Assembly: GCA_008933995.1 (NCBI GenBank)
Contig: WARS01000051.1
Span: forward strand, 930,001-994,000
DNA length: 64,000 nt
Direction: 5' to 3'
Source of the DNA: Datnioides undecimradiatus
Taxonomy: Eukaryota > Chordata > Actinopteri > Lobotiformes > Datnioididae
Positions within the stretch are counted from its first letter, which is position 1. The number at the start of each line of letters is the position of its first letter. Positions 13,267 through 25,060 of this stretch are shown here, piece by piece. A program made the translations under genes and the position numbers. Under the pieces are notes generated by a model. It saw only the letters and a list, made by a program, of their open reading frames with translations. It was not told the DNA's origin and searched no databases.

Positions 13267-14748
13267 AAGTTTGGCGTGCTCGGAACATCATGTACGCACA
13301 CAAACATGCATCCAGACACATGCTCCATAAATCTCTCCATGCTGGAGGCTGTCACGGCGGGGGCGTCGAGGTGCCACGCCTGCCATGAACATTAGCTGCA
13401 CATCTGGCCTGATGATTGAGAGAGTGGGCCAGACAGCTGGTGCAGCGCTACCAGTATTTAATGTGTAAATCTGCAGGGTCCTTGAACATGCAGAGAGGAT
13501 GCAGTTTGAGAGGAGGGTCAGAGGGGGCTGCAAGTTAGCCACTGAACCTGATGTTAAACGAAAAGCACGGCAAAGAGTCTGCAGACGCTCCTGTAAAGCC
13601 CTGATGTGGATTATCCCTGTAAGGCCCGATGCCAGTAGAAAAATGATGCCACTCCCCTGAGACAGTGAGTGATCCTCAGCTGTGAAATGAGTAACTGAGG
13701 GCATCAGGCGAAGTTACAGGAAAGTAGAGAGAAATCCACTTTTAGTAAAAGTTTAACTTTAATATTTAGTAAATACTGAATTTAAGGCCTAACCGGGTGT
13801 AAGTAGTCACTTCAGTCATCATCAGATGTCCTTGAATCCCTGGTACTAGATCAGGGTTGCTTACTGTATTTTGCTTGTCCTGATCAAACTGTTATTAAAT
13901 GCAACAGTACATTACTACAGTGTGTGTGCAATCCCCTAAAGGACAGTGAACCTTCCTAAGTTAATGCCAGAATCATAGAGAGTATAATATATAATATATG
14001 ATATAGAATAACTGTAGGCTGTGATGTTATTGAGAGGAAGCAAACTAACGCCGGCTCTGAAGTCCATCACGCTGCTCGCAGTCAGCCGCCTCTGCGAGCC
14101 ACGCACTGTTCTGTTTTGTTTTCCCCGATGCCAAACAGAATGAGTGTACATGCACCAAAAAAACCCCAAAAACCGGGAGAAACACCGCGCGCCTACGGAT
14201 TATTACTCACTGCAGCTGGCCGCTCAGAGGACGAGACGTCGCTCCAGCTAGCTCGGGTGCACGCGTGCGAGCTAAACTCTGAAGTGCACACCCAGCCTTC
14301 GCCTTATGTCCGTGCTCAGCTGGGTGAGACAGATAGCAGGAAAGGTGATTCCAGTAATTGGCTTGATGATTTGGGATTTGATGGAAGGTTGCTTTTGCGG
14401 TGCAGAGTCACGCGGCTGCTGAATAACATTTACGATGTCGAGGTAAACCGCAGTCACATCTGGTGACCCCTGTTGCTACTTTGTGAGTATTTAAAATATG
14501 CGCGTTGAGGCACAATCTTTGTGTTGAAAGAAATATCTCTGCCTCCAGCGGGAGCAGGTCCTGGTAAACAGTCTTAGAACAGATAAACCAACAATTCATA
14601 AATTAGTATTGGCTTGTTATCTTATTAAATGGTGGTATCACATCCTCGAAGCTTTTAAACAAAGCAGTTAAACAGGGATGGTCTGTTATTACTACAATCA
14701 ATCTGAGAAAGACAAACTTATTAAAAATCTTATCTCTCATTTGGAACT

Positions 14749-14761
14749 AAAAAAAAAAAAA
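14749..14761. repeat. poly(A) run in AT-rich block
   Basis: Thirteen A residues lie inside an AT-rich stretch at 14600-14860. The block could be an old repeat remnant, but I could not match it to a family. Confidence 0.85.
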
Positions 14762-15549
14762 TCATGAAAATACTTCAAAATTGATTTGGTCCCAGTGTTA
14801 AATTGGGTTAATAAGCTGCAGAGTGATTTAAAATTAGCCTCCAGGCTAAATCTATATATTGTGGCGACGCCCGGTTTACGGTGTTGCTTATCCTCCGTCC
14901 CTCAGAACACAGTAATTTCAGTGTGAGAGGAGTGTGTTAGCTGTATCAGCAGCTTAATAACACGACGGTTAAAGGGGGGGGCACGCTCGCCCCCTTATTA
15001 CCCACGGCTCTGGCAAACACACTGACGTTAACTCGGCCTGTATGGCCATTTAAGGGATGAGACGCCTCCTTGTGAGGCTGAGGAGGAGGGGAGCGCCCTG
15101 GCACCCCACCTTCCCCCGGCTCTTAATTATCCCCCGGAATGATGAAAATGAAAGAGAAATAGCAGAGATGGAACCACGGCCGTGGCGGCTGGTGGGTCAT
15201 TTAGCCGAGCATTTATAAAATGAGATCCCCCCCCACCCGCCCGCCCACTGCGGAGCCACATTAGAAAGTTTCAATGCCTGCCTGGAGAGATAAAGAGAGG
15301 TAGGGTCGCCCTAATCTGCCAGTTATACGGGGCGAGGTGTGGTGGCAGGCGCTGCAGGTGGGTGTGGGGGAGGGTGTGGCTGCAGACACCCGGCTCTGTC
15401 GGCTCGACCGTCCTCGCACGTCTTCGCCGTGTCTCGTGCTTTTCCACGTCACCAGAGTGAGACAGATGGTGAGACAGACAGAGTGTCTGCTGTTCCTAAA
15501 CCTCGAATGGAAATATGAAAAGACCGTGACGCGTGTCCAATGACAAAGC

Positions 15550-15567
15550 TTTTTTTTTTTTTTTTTT
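15550..15567. repeat. poly(T) run
   Basis: Eighteen consecutive T residues follow GACAAAGC. It could be the poly(A) tail of a minus-strand retro-insertion, but no body is recognisable on the left. Confidence 0.9.
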
Positions 15568-17643
15568 CTTCATTTGTACAATCAACAGTGCTCAGAGAGT
15601 GCCTCTCCAAAAAGCACCAGCTGCAGAATCTAAATACCTCATTACAGAATCCTCCAGGTACGGCCCAGTACACTTCAACCAATGAACGTATGCAGCCACG
15701 TTACAGCTGCTCTTATTCTACGAGGATATTAACAGCATATGCCGCGTGTCTCCTCGCCGCCGCATTCAGAGATGCGACACTCGTCCTCCACTCCCCGCTG
15801 GCGAGTGAGGGCAGGGAGGAAGCACCAATTCCCCCATCAAACACAAAAGTTAAAACCGGCTTTAATTAAACCGTAAACTTCCTTCCAGTGTCCTGCAGCA
15901 CGTTTAATCTGTTGCTTTGATGCTATTAGCTATGATACAAGAGGTGGTTGTAATGATGGTCCTGATCCTCTCTAATTGCTGCACCGTCGCACGCCGTCCT
16001 CGTGCTCTCAGACATTTGTTCACGGCAGCCATTTTGCGAGGAGGAGAGAAATGTCAAGAGAGTTGACTCTGAATCCGACGGGAGCCGTGTAATGTCACCG
16101 CTGCTGTGTTCGGCCGCATCTGATAAAGCAGCGGCTTCCTGAATGCGTTCTCCGGTGAGAGCCGGGCTTGCCTTGTGCCGCCCCCGCTCACGGAGGTGAT
16201 TCAGCATGCGTACGAAGGGATCCATCCGAACGGATTCTCGTTTTCTTCGGTTTCTTCCCCGCCCCGCATCCAAATATGAGCCGACTAGACTGTCAAAGCG
16301 AGGACGTTACCTGTGTTTGAGAGAGGTATGCTTTGGACAGTCTGTGAGCGGTGGAATATGGTGCATGTTCCAGACAGACGGAGAAGCCCCCACACAGCCC
16401 GTATCAGCATCTTCTGCAGAGCGGCTGTCGTTGACCTTCATGTCACTCGGGCGTGTAACACACCGTGACCCGAAGTGTCCTCCGGCAAGGCCCCGTCCTC
16501 GGCCTTTCTCACCCTGTCGGTGTCACTCGGCATGGGTTAGTGTCAGCTGAGGCCAGGGTGTCATGTAACCTTTCGCTCCTCATCAAAGTCAGGATGGATA
16601 CAACCTGCCCCGAGTCTCTGACCGACACTCTGTCTCTCCACATCTGGATCTCTCTTCTATCTTCCAGTTGTTTTGCGCTCTGGTATTAGTTTTGATCAGT
16701 TCCATGTTTCACCTTACTCCGGAGGTTGTAGCTCTTCTGTACTGGACTAACTTTCCCTTAGCGCCGACTTAAATATCAGAGACCAGCGTTGGTGATGAAT
16801 CCACTGCTGCTGCTGGTCTGGCTTGACTTGAGCTCTGTAAAATCTAAAAAGGCCTCTGGAGATCCAGCGCATCAAACGTGCTCCTTTTAGCATCGCAGGA
16901 TCTGAATGGACGGGATTGATTGGCAGCAGAGCTGGCAGGGGCGCAAAGACACAATGTAAACAAACTTACAAGATAATGCCAGACACTTGGCAGTTGCATT
17001 GAGGAATAACCACCGCACTATTAGCAATTGAAACAGAGCCATCTTGACTTTTGCAGCCCTGTTTTGAAGCTGTTTAATGTGCTTCAGCTGACTAGCTATC
17101 CGCTCTCTAAACCGAGCTCCGCCGTGCGCTTCGTGTCCGTCAGCGTTGCTAGCACAGGTGCACCGAGGGTCATTAGCTAAAATCAATGGGTCGTGGTTGT
17201 AGCATTGTGGCGGCGTCACTGTTTCGTGCAAACACGGTTTAAAATGAAAAGAATTTCACCAGTCTGAGTTGGTGCACAGACAGGCTGCTCTCTTATTAGA
17301 CCCAAAAAACATAGAATATGCACTCAAATCTCAGTCTAACTCTCCGGCTCTTCTGATAAACCATCCCGCCCTCCCTCTGACTCACCTCCGTCCGTCCTTC
17401 CTTCCGTCTGTCCGTGTCTCATTTGCTCTTTCTCTTGCTTTTTTCCCCTCACCTTCCTCTGAAGATGGTCAACTTAATACATGTTCAAAAAGCCAGGCCC
17501 CTGCCATGTATTTGTTCCAGTTATACAGGGTTTAGCCAACTCTGTAATTGGCCCGCGGTTAATCCCCACCTTTCTTTTTAGCTACTTTCAATGAAGGGTA
17601 AATCACTTCTTCTTCTGCCTGTGGCACAAATTGGTTTGCAGTT

Positions 17644-17649
17644 TGTGTG

Positions 17650-17680
<31 letters not shown>

Positions 17681-17685
17681 GTGTG
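17644..17685. repeat. (GT)n microsatellite, imperfect
   Basis: About 42 bases of GT are interrupted by a CT and a TT. Neighbouring bases are unique intron. Confidence 0.9.
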
Positions 17686-19029
17686 CTGTGCATGTAGTAC
17701 AAGTAAAATTACGGCACTCCGAAAATTCAAACTGTGGGCTGCAGGTAGTCGCACCTGTCAATAGCGAAGGGAGAGAAACAGGAGTAGTGATGGAAGGCTG
17801 CGATGTAAAATAAGCGTAACTGCGTGCTCTGCTGAGACAGTCGCTGATTTACGACATACATGTTATCTTTTAACAGCGTCGGGAGACTTTTGGCCGACCA
17901 TAAAACTCAATGCACAATTAGCATCCTCAGGGTGGGAGGGGGGCTGCAAATCTGTCATGGGTAAAGCACCTGAGCGTGTGTGGCTCCTGTCTGCAGGCCC
18001 CGTGCAGTATGGATCGCTGTGCAGGTACCTGCAGAAAGCCAGATTAATAGTGATGGGAAGATGAGATGCCACAAAGAATTCATTATTCGCCCTCTTAAAT
18101 AAATGAGCCCTGGACTGCGACTTCATTGCTGCCACCTCAGATATAACACACCCTTTAATAAGAGCTGTCGGGAGGACTGTGCCGCCAGCGTGTGCACGTG
18201 CGTCCTCGCACGTGTGTGCGTGCGCGGGGGCCCGCTCTTTCGGCGTGCGTCTGACGCCTTCATGCACACCCCTGCACGTGTTGCCGGGGAGGACGTGAGG
18301 GAATAAGGAAGAGGTGTGTGCCAATTGAATCTCGACTTTAAGTGAGCTATACGTTTGAGACGACCCTTTATTGCTTCCAAGAACGCTTACAGTGCACATC
18401 CCACTGCCGGCTTGCCTGGAAATGCTGGTTATGGACATCTCATTGAGTTTCCCAAACGTTCACTCTATGGATTAAGCAATCATCGTCTGATGTATAACTG
18501 TCTGTGTGTATTTTTTTTTTTACTAGCCTTGCAATAATACACTTCTGAACTGCAGCGCTCTGAAAATGGCAGCTTTACAATCTGGTAGAGCTCTGGACAT
18601 AATTTACCAATCTACGGTTGTGGTTTCCTTTCATATAAGATGCAAAGTGTTTGCCAAAGAGATAAAGCGTGCGCTGTAGCATCCGTGGCTGAGAGCGACA
18701 GCATTGTGTACTTGTATATGTTCACGAGTGCGTGTGTGTGTGTCATCCCTAAGAGCCCATTGTCACTACAAGGCGGGGTGGCAGCGCTGGGGCCTGATGA
18801 CAGAACCCCCCGCGGCATCGGTCACGCGCACTCACACACAAAAGGGACATCACATAATGCTTTATTGTAAATGTATTTTTAACCCAGCTGGTCAACTTCT
18901 ATTATATTCCAGTCGACTCCGTAATATTCAACTCTTTTCCAACCTTTATCTGCATGCTCTAAATCTGTCAAGTCCAGTCTAGTGATTGTGTGGTCTGTCA
19001 CTGAAGCTGCCTCGTCTGCCCTGCCCCCC

Positions 19030-19063
19030 CCATCCCTCCATCCCTCCATCCCTCCATCCCTCC
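19030..19063. repeat. (CCATCCCT)4 minisatellite
   Basis: Four perfect copies of the 8-base unit CCATCCCT are followed by a partial CCAC. The tract is entirely pyrimidine except for one A per unit. Confidence 0.9.
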
Positions 19064-19798
19064 ACCCTCTTCCTGGCTCTTATTTTCTCATCATTCTGTT
19101 TGGCGCCGTCTGCCACGCTTTTGTCCTGTCCTCACTTCCAGCCAAAATGGAAGCATCTGGCTCCGGCCTCTTCAGCACTGGCTGTAGGACGGTTATATTT
19201 ACCAGTCCGGTAATTGGGGTTGCGAAACCTCGCCGTGCAGGTTTCAGCTTCTGCGTGTTTGCATGGAGAAAATCAACAAATCATCAATTAATAGCTTGAA
19301 AGTGAATTCAAATCACTTATTGTTTCATATATATTCATTAGATCATTAGATCAAATATGCGTGTTATTCCAGCTACTTCAGTGGTAAACTGCCTCCAGTT
19401 TGGATCATATCACATCCTGTTTGTGGCTCAGAGTAAGCGGCTGACTCCGGTCGTGTGGGCAGGATGAGTAACTTTGGCAACTTTTTGTTTTAATCACACA
19501 ATAAAACCTCTCTGGTCTAATGAGTGGCCTAAGAGCTATTTACAAGCCGTGCTATTCCCCGCTGGTTAGTGGGAGGTTGTGGGTTAAGATTTTTCAGAAA
19601 GAGCCTCTCCTAATGTTCACATTAGCCCATTAATTAAGGAGGTAAGTCGGAGTAACAGCAGTGGAAGGAAGTGTTTTGTCTTTTTATTCCCTCCATAAAA
19701 ACCACATGTTATTACAGAACCTCTTCTTTGATAAACACTGGAGAGCAAAACAGCTCAGTGGGCCCGGAGCCATTCTGTCCAGAACATCCAGGAATTTC

Positions 19799-19818
19799 AA
19801 AAAAAAAAAAAAAAAAAA
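19799..19818. repeat. poly(A) run
   Basis: Twenty consecutive A residues follow CAGGAATTTC. No LINE or SINE body was recognised immediately upstream. Confidence 0.9.
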
Positions 19819-21770
19819 GTTTCATGCAAAGCTAAAAAAACAAGAGGAGATGAGCAGACACAATGGACCATGGAAGAACAGTGGGGCCAGCATTGTTACA
19901 GATGCAGTTGTCAGTCCCTTGGTAGCATTGACCATATTGGTGTAGATCATTGCACATCACCCTCATGAGTGTTAGCACAGCACTGGGGGGGGGGGTTGTT
20001 GTGCCAGCCTGCTGCCATCAAACTAGTGACCTTTGCCCTGTTTTTGGTTTGTTTCAAACCGCCAACCTTTTCAAACGTCCTTTCGCGCCGCACTTTGGGT
20101 GTGAAAGATCAGGAGCAAGATCAGGGCTCACACCCACCCAGTTCCCCGATTGTTCCATTTGCATAAATGATGACTGAGTCAGGTCAGGTGACCTGAGAGC
20201 CAGTCGCTCCGTCTGTCGAACCGAGGACTGATGAGTGATTTACTTTTTCATAACGTCTCACTTTGCCCCGGGCACTTTGTTCTTTGTCATCATTTCTCCG
20301 ACTGCGCTCTCAGTCACTTCCCTCTCTCTCTTTTCACTTTTCCCTTTCTGCTTTATTGCCCTCTCTTTTTCAGCACCCCCGTCCTTTCCCCCCTCTCCTG
20401 TGGGAGACATGATTCTTTGTATCAGATTGAGTCTGTCAGAGTGATATTGCTAGTCTGATCACTGAAGCCCACCCTTCTTCTGAAGGACGCTGTGATAGGA
20501 GGGGCACAGAGGTGCGCGGCAGGCCCAGAAAAGGTGTCCTGAATTTGGGTCACTGCCGTTGGAACCATTTCTCTTTGCACCACCTACCTTCCGCTGTGCA
20601 TACACCCCTGCTTCCCTCAAAAATCTATAATTCACCCCAGAAAACCACAATCACCAAGAGTGAATGCACTTTATCGTCATCATTTTCCTCAATGTAAGTC
20701 GCGGCGACAGAAAGGGAGCCTCCAGGACCTTTCAATTAGCCGCCGCAGTTCTTCTAAACGCCACTCTCCCTCCGGCTACAAACACCTGGCCCTCCATCAT
20801 TTGACGGCTCTGGCACGAAATGTGAGCACCATTAATAAGCTTTATTATAGCACATTGACATTTCAGTGATGTCTTTTTAATTACGCTGATTGATAGTTTT
20901 GGATAGATGAATCCGGGATGGCGGGTCAGGAGGAGGGAGGGGGGAGGCTCTCCGACGATTCGTTCAGTTGTGAATCCCTAACCTTTCTAACTCTGAGCTT
21001 AAATGTAAATGGTGCCCCAAGGGTGATAATCATACTATATATATATCAATGCCATTTAGATTCACTCAGTAAACGGATGAGCCCTTCTAAATGAATATTT
21101 CAGCTTTTCCCCTATCTGGAGGTGTGTATTACTTCTGGTCAGGGAAGATAAATATGAAATGATTATGGCAAACACTCGCTGGAAACGCTTGTAAGATATT
21201 GACTAACTGCCTGTAGCTGAGCCCTCCGGTTCCTGTCAACCTACACAGCAAGGAAAGAGAACGATTCTATAAAAACAAAGGATCCAACCGCTTGGAGGAT
21301 GTCAACACGGCTCCTTATGCTTCAGACGTTTGGAGATGTTTCTGTAATTGATTTTTTTCATTCCCCTTTGGACGATCAGTCAATATGTTGGATTGGCGTC
21401 TGCTTGTAATTGTTTTGATTAAAACCCTCATGACTGCCGTCCCCAGAAGCACAAGGAAGCGGAGGACGAATCCCTGATTTAACTGTTCTGCTGGATGCGA
21501 GGAACAGTTGGGCGTTTTTGATTCTAGGAAATAATTGTGCGTTTAACGGGACTGTGGTCAGAGTCAACGCTGCTTAACAGTATTTGAAAGGAACGTCTGC
21601 ACATGACAATCCTGCAGTCACAAATCTTTAATCTCCTGCTTTGGATTTGCTCATACATCTGCAGTTGGTTCAGGGTACTTTCCGCTATATTTAAAAGCTG
21701 CAGGTTTAATCAAGGATCAGGACAGTCAAATGGCCTAGAGAGAGCCTGTCTAATTACAGAACCATCACAG

Positions 21771-21860
21771 GTACAATTTACAAATTTCTCCAAACTGCTC
21801 AGTCAGTGGAAGTCACTCTGGATAAGAGCTTTTCGCTAAATGCCTTAAATGTAAATGAAG
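21771..21860 (+). mobile_element. V-core SINE 3' tail fragment
   Basis: The segment at 21808-21858 reads GGAAGTCACTCTGGATAAGA, then GCTTTTCGCTAAATGCC, then TTAAATGTAAATG. This is the conserved V-core 3' end of fish V-SINEs (consensus GTCGCTCTGGATAAGAGCGT followed by CTGCTAAATG and TAAATG repeats). It differs at only a few positions. The TAAATG/AAATG tail is where the partner LINE reverse transcriptase is thought to start. No clear tRNA head is visible upstream, so the copy is 5'-truncated or its head has decayed. It lies in the opposite orientation to the copy at 6185-6345. Confidence 0.8.
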
Positions 21861-22485
21861 TTGTTTGCGATTGTGCTGTGTCAGTGCGCTGCCCATCGCT
21901 TACAGTGCTGACGGAGGCAGTCCCCGGAGAACAAAGACAAGCTGGGCTCTCGTCTTACCCTGTTTTACTCCCGAGCGACTTATCAGACAAGATTGCAGAC
22001 ATGTTTTGCATCGTGATGATTGAGGTAGGTCAGGGCAGGTGGCTGGAGCTCTTTGAGTGGACAACCGAGGGCTGGGGCAGATCGAGCCAGGACTGCTCAG
22101 ATCTCTTCCACAATACTGTAGTTCTTTCACCGCTTTACCCACAGCAATATACCACAGTCATGCACCCACAGTAATATATTTTGAAGAGCCTTGCTCAGAG
22201 GACGAGATGTTTATTAGTTGTGCCCAGACAAAGGCAAGATGAAGAACATCTGGTCAGCCAGATCAAATTATGACCTCTGATTAATTTCACCCACTCACGC
22301 AGGTGCACGCTTCGTCCTCGTATTCACTTATGCAGACGAAGGCCAGTCTAAGCCAAGAACACACGCGTATTCACACCCCATTAAATGCAATGACATGCGG
22401 CGCCACCTCCCTGATCACCGGGTAATCCAACAGTGTGCACTAGATATTAATAGCCATGACTCTAAAAGTGGTCACCAGATGTAAG

Positions 22486-22526
<41 letters not shown>

Positions 22527-24639
22527 GCTAAATTGCCTTGGAGGAGTGCGCCTGTATACTTTTAAATGGTCACTTTGAAGCAGGAAATTAACATGTCAAA
22601 AGCTTAACTGTCTGGCATTAAGTGGTGTCCTAGAATATCTTTTTTCTTCCCCTCCACACACCTTATTTTCCTTTCATCACTGAAGGGCACTTTACATTTC
22701 TGTGCTTAAAATAACTTTATTAGAAAATTAAATTGGCGCACCTCACGCACCTTTTATGGCCAGTTTATTTCAAAACTGTAACACACAAATGTTCCTGCCC
22801 GGGTTTTAAATAACCTTATTACTAATATTACAGGCCGCGTGCAATTTTCTGTTATGAATGGCCTGAGCCAAATCTGCGCTGAATGACAAAATATAACAAA
22901 TAGTCTAAAATAAATTCAATGGGCCTTCTGGCTGAGCAGAAAGCAAGGATCCAGCCTAATTATAAAACCCAAATGAAACAAATATTTAGGCCACTATCAG
23001 CATTAGCGTCAGAAAAATACAATAACATATTAGGCTATAAAACAAGAAAGCTAACTAAATCAAATGGCGAACAAACAGTGCTAATTCGGTTTGGCTTTGC
23101 TTTGAAAACAGGGCTATATTCAGCGCAATCTATTTTTCATTTGATCACCATTTCTCTTCCCCATCTGCACTACATAGGCTGTGAATAATGGCTTCATTCT
23201 CACCAGTCAGCGGCGACAGCTGTGCTGACTAATTCCAGCGACATGAGCTGAGTGCTACATCCCATCACCTCGGCACAGCAGCTGCAGTTTGCCAGTTTCA
23301 TAACAGAATTCACTCACTATTTATAACAGTGTTGGAAATGATATCACTGGGATTTCAAAATATTGATATGAAAATATTGGGGATAATTACTTCAGCTTTT
23401 ACCCTGGCACACTCCCGTGTAATACCAGTCACGCAGGGCTTCATCTGGAGCACTGAAGCACTGCGGGGCTGCGCTAGTACATCCATGTGGGCTGATGCAG
23501 GCCTGTATGTTCATCTTACTGTTTCTGCGTTCATTCACTTACAATGAAATCAACGAAGTCTGCCAGCACTCATCATACGTTGATTTGATAAATTGCAGTA
23601 TTTTTTGAAACAGCATTTAAAGCTCTTCAATTAAAGCCCATTTAAAGTGATAGCACCTGAACAGGAAGGCGGCATTTAAACACATTATATTTCACACCAA
23701 GACCAGCTATTCTCGACGCTGCCTTCATTAAGGAGTGACTCAGCGTTCCTCTTAGTGTGATTTTATTTTATTTTTTTTTTTAACAAGCTTTCTGTTAAAT
23801 GTCTCTGCCGCACTTGTGATCAGACTTCCCAGCAGTCATTGTTATCTCCCTTTAATAGTTTTCATTTTCGGTTTCCTCTGTTTCTCTTTGCCACCCTCTG
23901 CCTTCTGTCATCATCGCTTGATGTCAGACGACGTGAGCCTCTTCTGTGAAGAGCAGTTTACTTGATTGGGATGATAATCAAAATCTCAAGTGGCTCTGCA
24001 CCTTGGTGAGAATGTGCTTCACACCCAATTTTGTATCTAGTTTGTCCCCTTTTTATCCTTGTAGGCAGGTATCCTTGCAGGTAGTTGAGTCTCTTAAGAA
24101 GTCAGCGTAATTGACCATGAAGTGGGAGGCCTTTCAATCCAGCCACAAAGCACTTGACACCCTTTTAAAATATTAGAAGCCGAGATCGTTAGAACAGCGA
24201 GCCACAGTTTCATGTCACCGGTCCTGAAAACCGTATTTCTGGCAAATCACATGCGGCACCATTCAACAGAGTGTTTTAAGCTAACTACGACTTAGTGGGT
24301 GGGGTATTTTGGTTATCATTCACGACGACCCTGCACATGATTTCATTTGATATTTTTATAGAAATGATGAAACGTTCAGAACTGTTTTCATGGCTCACTC
24401 TTTCCAAACCTGATCCCGATGGCTATCCCATGTTGGAGTCTCGGCCTATGAAAGGGTAATGATCGAATGGAACATGGACGGAATATTCAATCCAAATATA
24501 TCAGAATATCGACAACCTGACAAAAATTGTTTTTACAAACTCACAGGTAAGAAATATTATTGAGTTAACTTTAAGGAACAATGGAAACTACCCAGGATTT
24601 CACCCACTATTTAGTGACAGTCAACTAATGGTTGGATGT
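21861..24639. other. Intron interval, nothing recognised
   Basis: This is AT-rich unique sequence containing the (GT)18 run. Open frames are short and domain-free. The stretch at 22800-23190 is notably A-rich. Confidence 0.5.
22490..22525. repeat. (GT)18 microsatellite
   Basis: This is a pure 36-base GT alternation, the longest uninterrupted dinucleotide run I counted in the window, in unique intron. Confidence 0.95.
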
Positions 24640-25060
24640 GGGGTGATTCATTCATTCTTCCATATCAGATTCATTTCCCTCTTTCCAAGCTACATGGTTT
24701 TAACCCCGGTCTCTGGTCCCTTTGTTTTACATGTGGTCTAGCTGAGGGCACTTTGCTTCGTTCCACTTGGCAGCGTAGTAAACTACAAGCTTTCTGGCGG
24801 GGGATCTGTGCAGCTTTATCCACAATTCATGGAGCAACTTTCCCGGTGGATCCTGAGATACGTCTTTTGGGCAACTTCTCAAACTCAAAAACCAAAAAAT
24901 GTAATGCAATGAAATGGAAGTCAGATCTCTCAGAGTTACAAATTGTAAACAGTTGCATACCTGGGGAATAGAAAACAATCTCAATAAGATATATGATTCA
25001 ATGATCACTGCAGAAGATCATTCCGTTGTGATTGAAGCTTGTCTATATCAGATATTTCTG
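24640..25060 (+). pseudogene. LINE-1-type ORF2 C-terminal fragment (dead)
   Basis: The translated frame at 24636-24971 contains KLHGFNPGLWSLCFTCGLAE, then GTLLRSTWQRSKLQAFWRGI, then a segment with DPEIRLLGNF and KCNAMKWKSD, ending near NSCIP. This matches the C-terminal Cys-rich region of fish L1-clade ORF2 proteins, whose pattern is CxxC, then EGTxxHxxWxCPxLxxFW, then LLGNF, then KxCIAxxWKSD. The first CxxC is kept, but the His and the last Cys of the CCHC motif are both Arg here. A stop follows at 24969-24971. The homologous end (ENNLNKIYDSMI) continues in another frame, so there is also a frameshift. It is a 5'-truncated, non-functional copy with an AT-rich tail up to about 25240. The strand matches the host gene. 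Confidence 0.75.

Larger units (their letters stand above)
6346..21770. other. Intron interior: no gene seen; simple repeats and possible conserved noncoding blocks
   Basis: No recognisable protein domain, tRNA or rRNA appears here. The longest open frame is a 191-codon minus-strand frame at 17863-18438. It has no known motif and runs through a CpG/GT-rich segment, so I treat it as chance. The region holds the poly(A), poly(T), (GT)n and (CCATCCCT)n tracts listed separately. Blocks such as 15115-15235 (TCTTAATTATCCC, ATGATGAAAATGAAAG, CATTTATAAAATGAG) have the homeodomain-motif-rich texture common in vertebrate conserved noncoding elements, but conservation cannot be judged from one sequence. 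Confidence 0.6.

Noticed and set aside
13288..13704. 138-codon minus-strand open frame
   Set aside because: No motif or splice context supports it, and its C-terminal Cys-Val text derives from GT-rich sequence.
14600..14860. AT-rich block with a lysine-rich translation (SEKDKLIKNLISHLEL), considered as a LINE fragment
   Set aside because: No diagnostic reverse transcriptase or endonuclease motif is present and the match to any LINE was too vague to claim.
17863..18438. 191-codon minus-strand open frame, the longest in the window
   Set aside because: It has no recognisable motif, runs through GT/CpG-rich sequence (His-Thr, Arg-Ala runs) and lacks splice or promoter context, so it is best read as chance.
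19560..19600. tRNA-like phrase GGTTGTGGGTTAAG
   Set aside because: No cloverleaf, A box or acceptor stem could be assembled around it.
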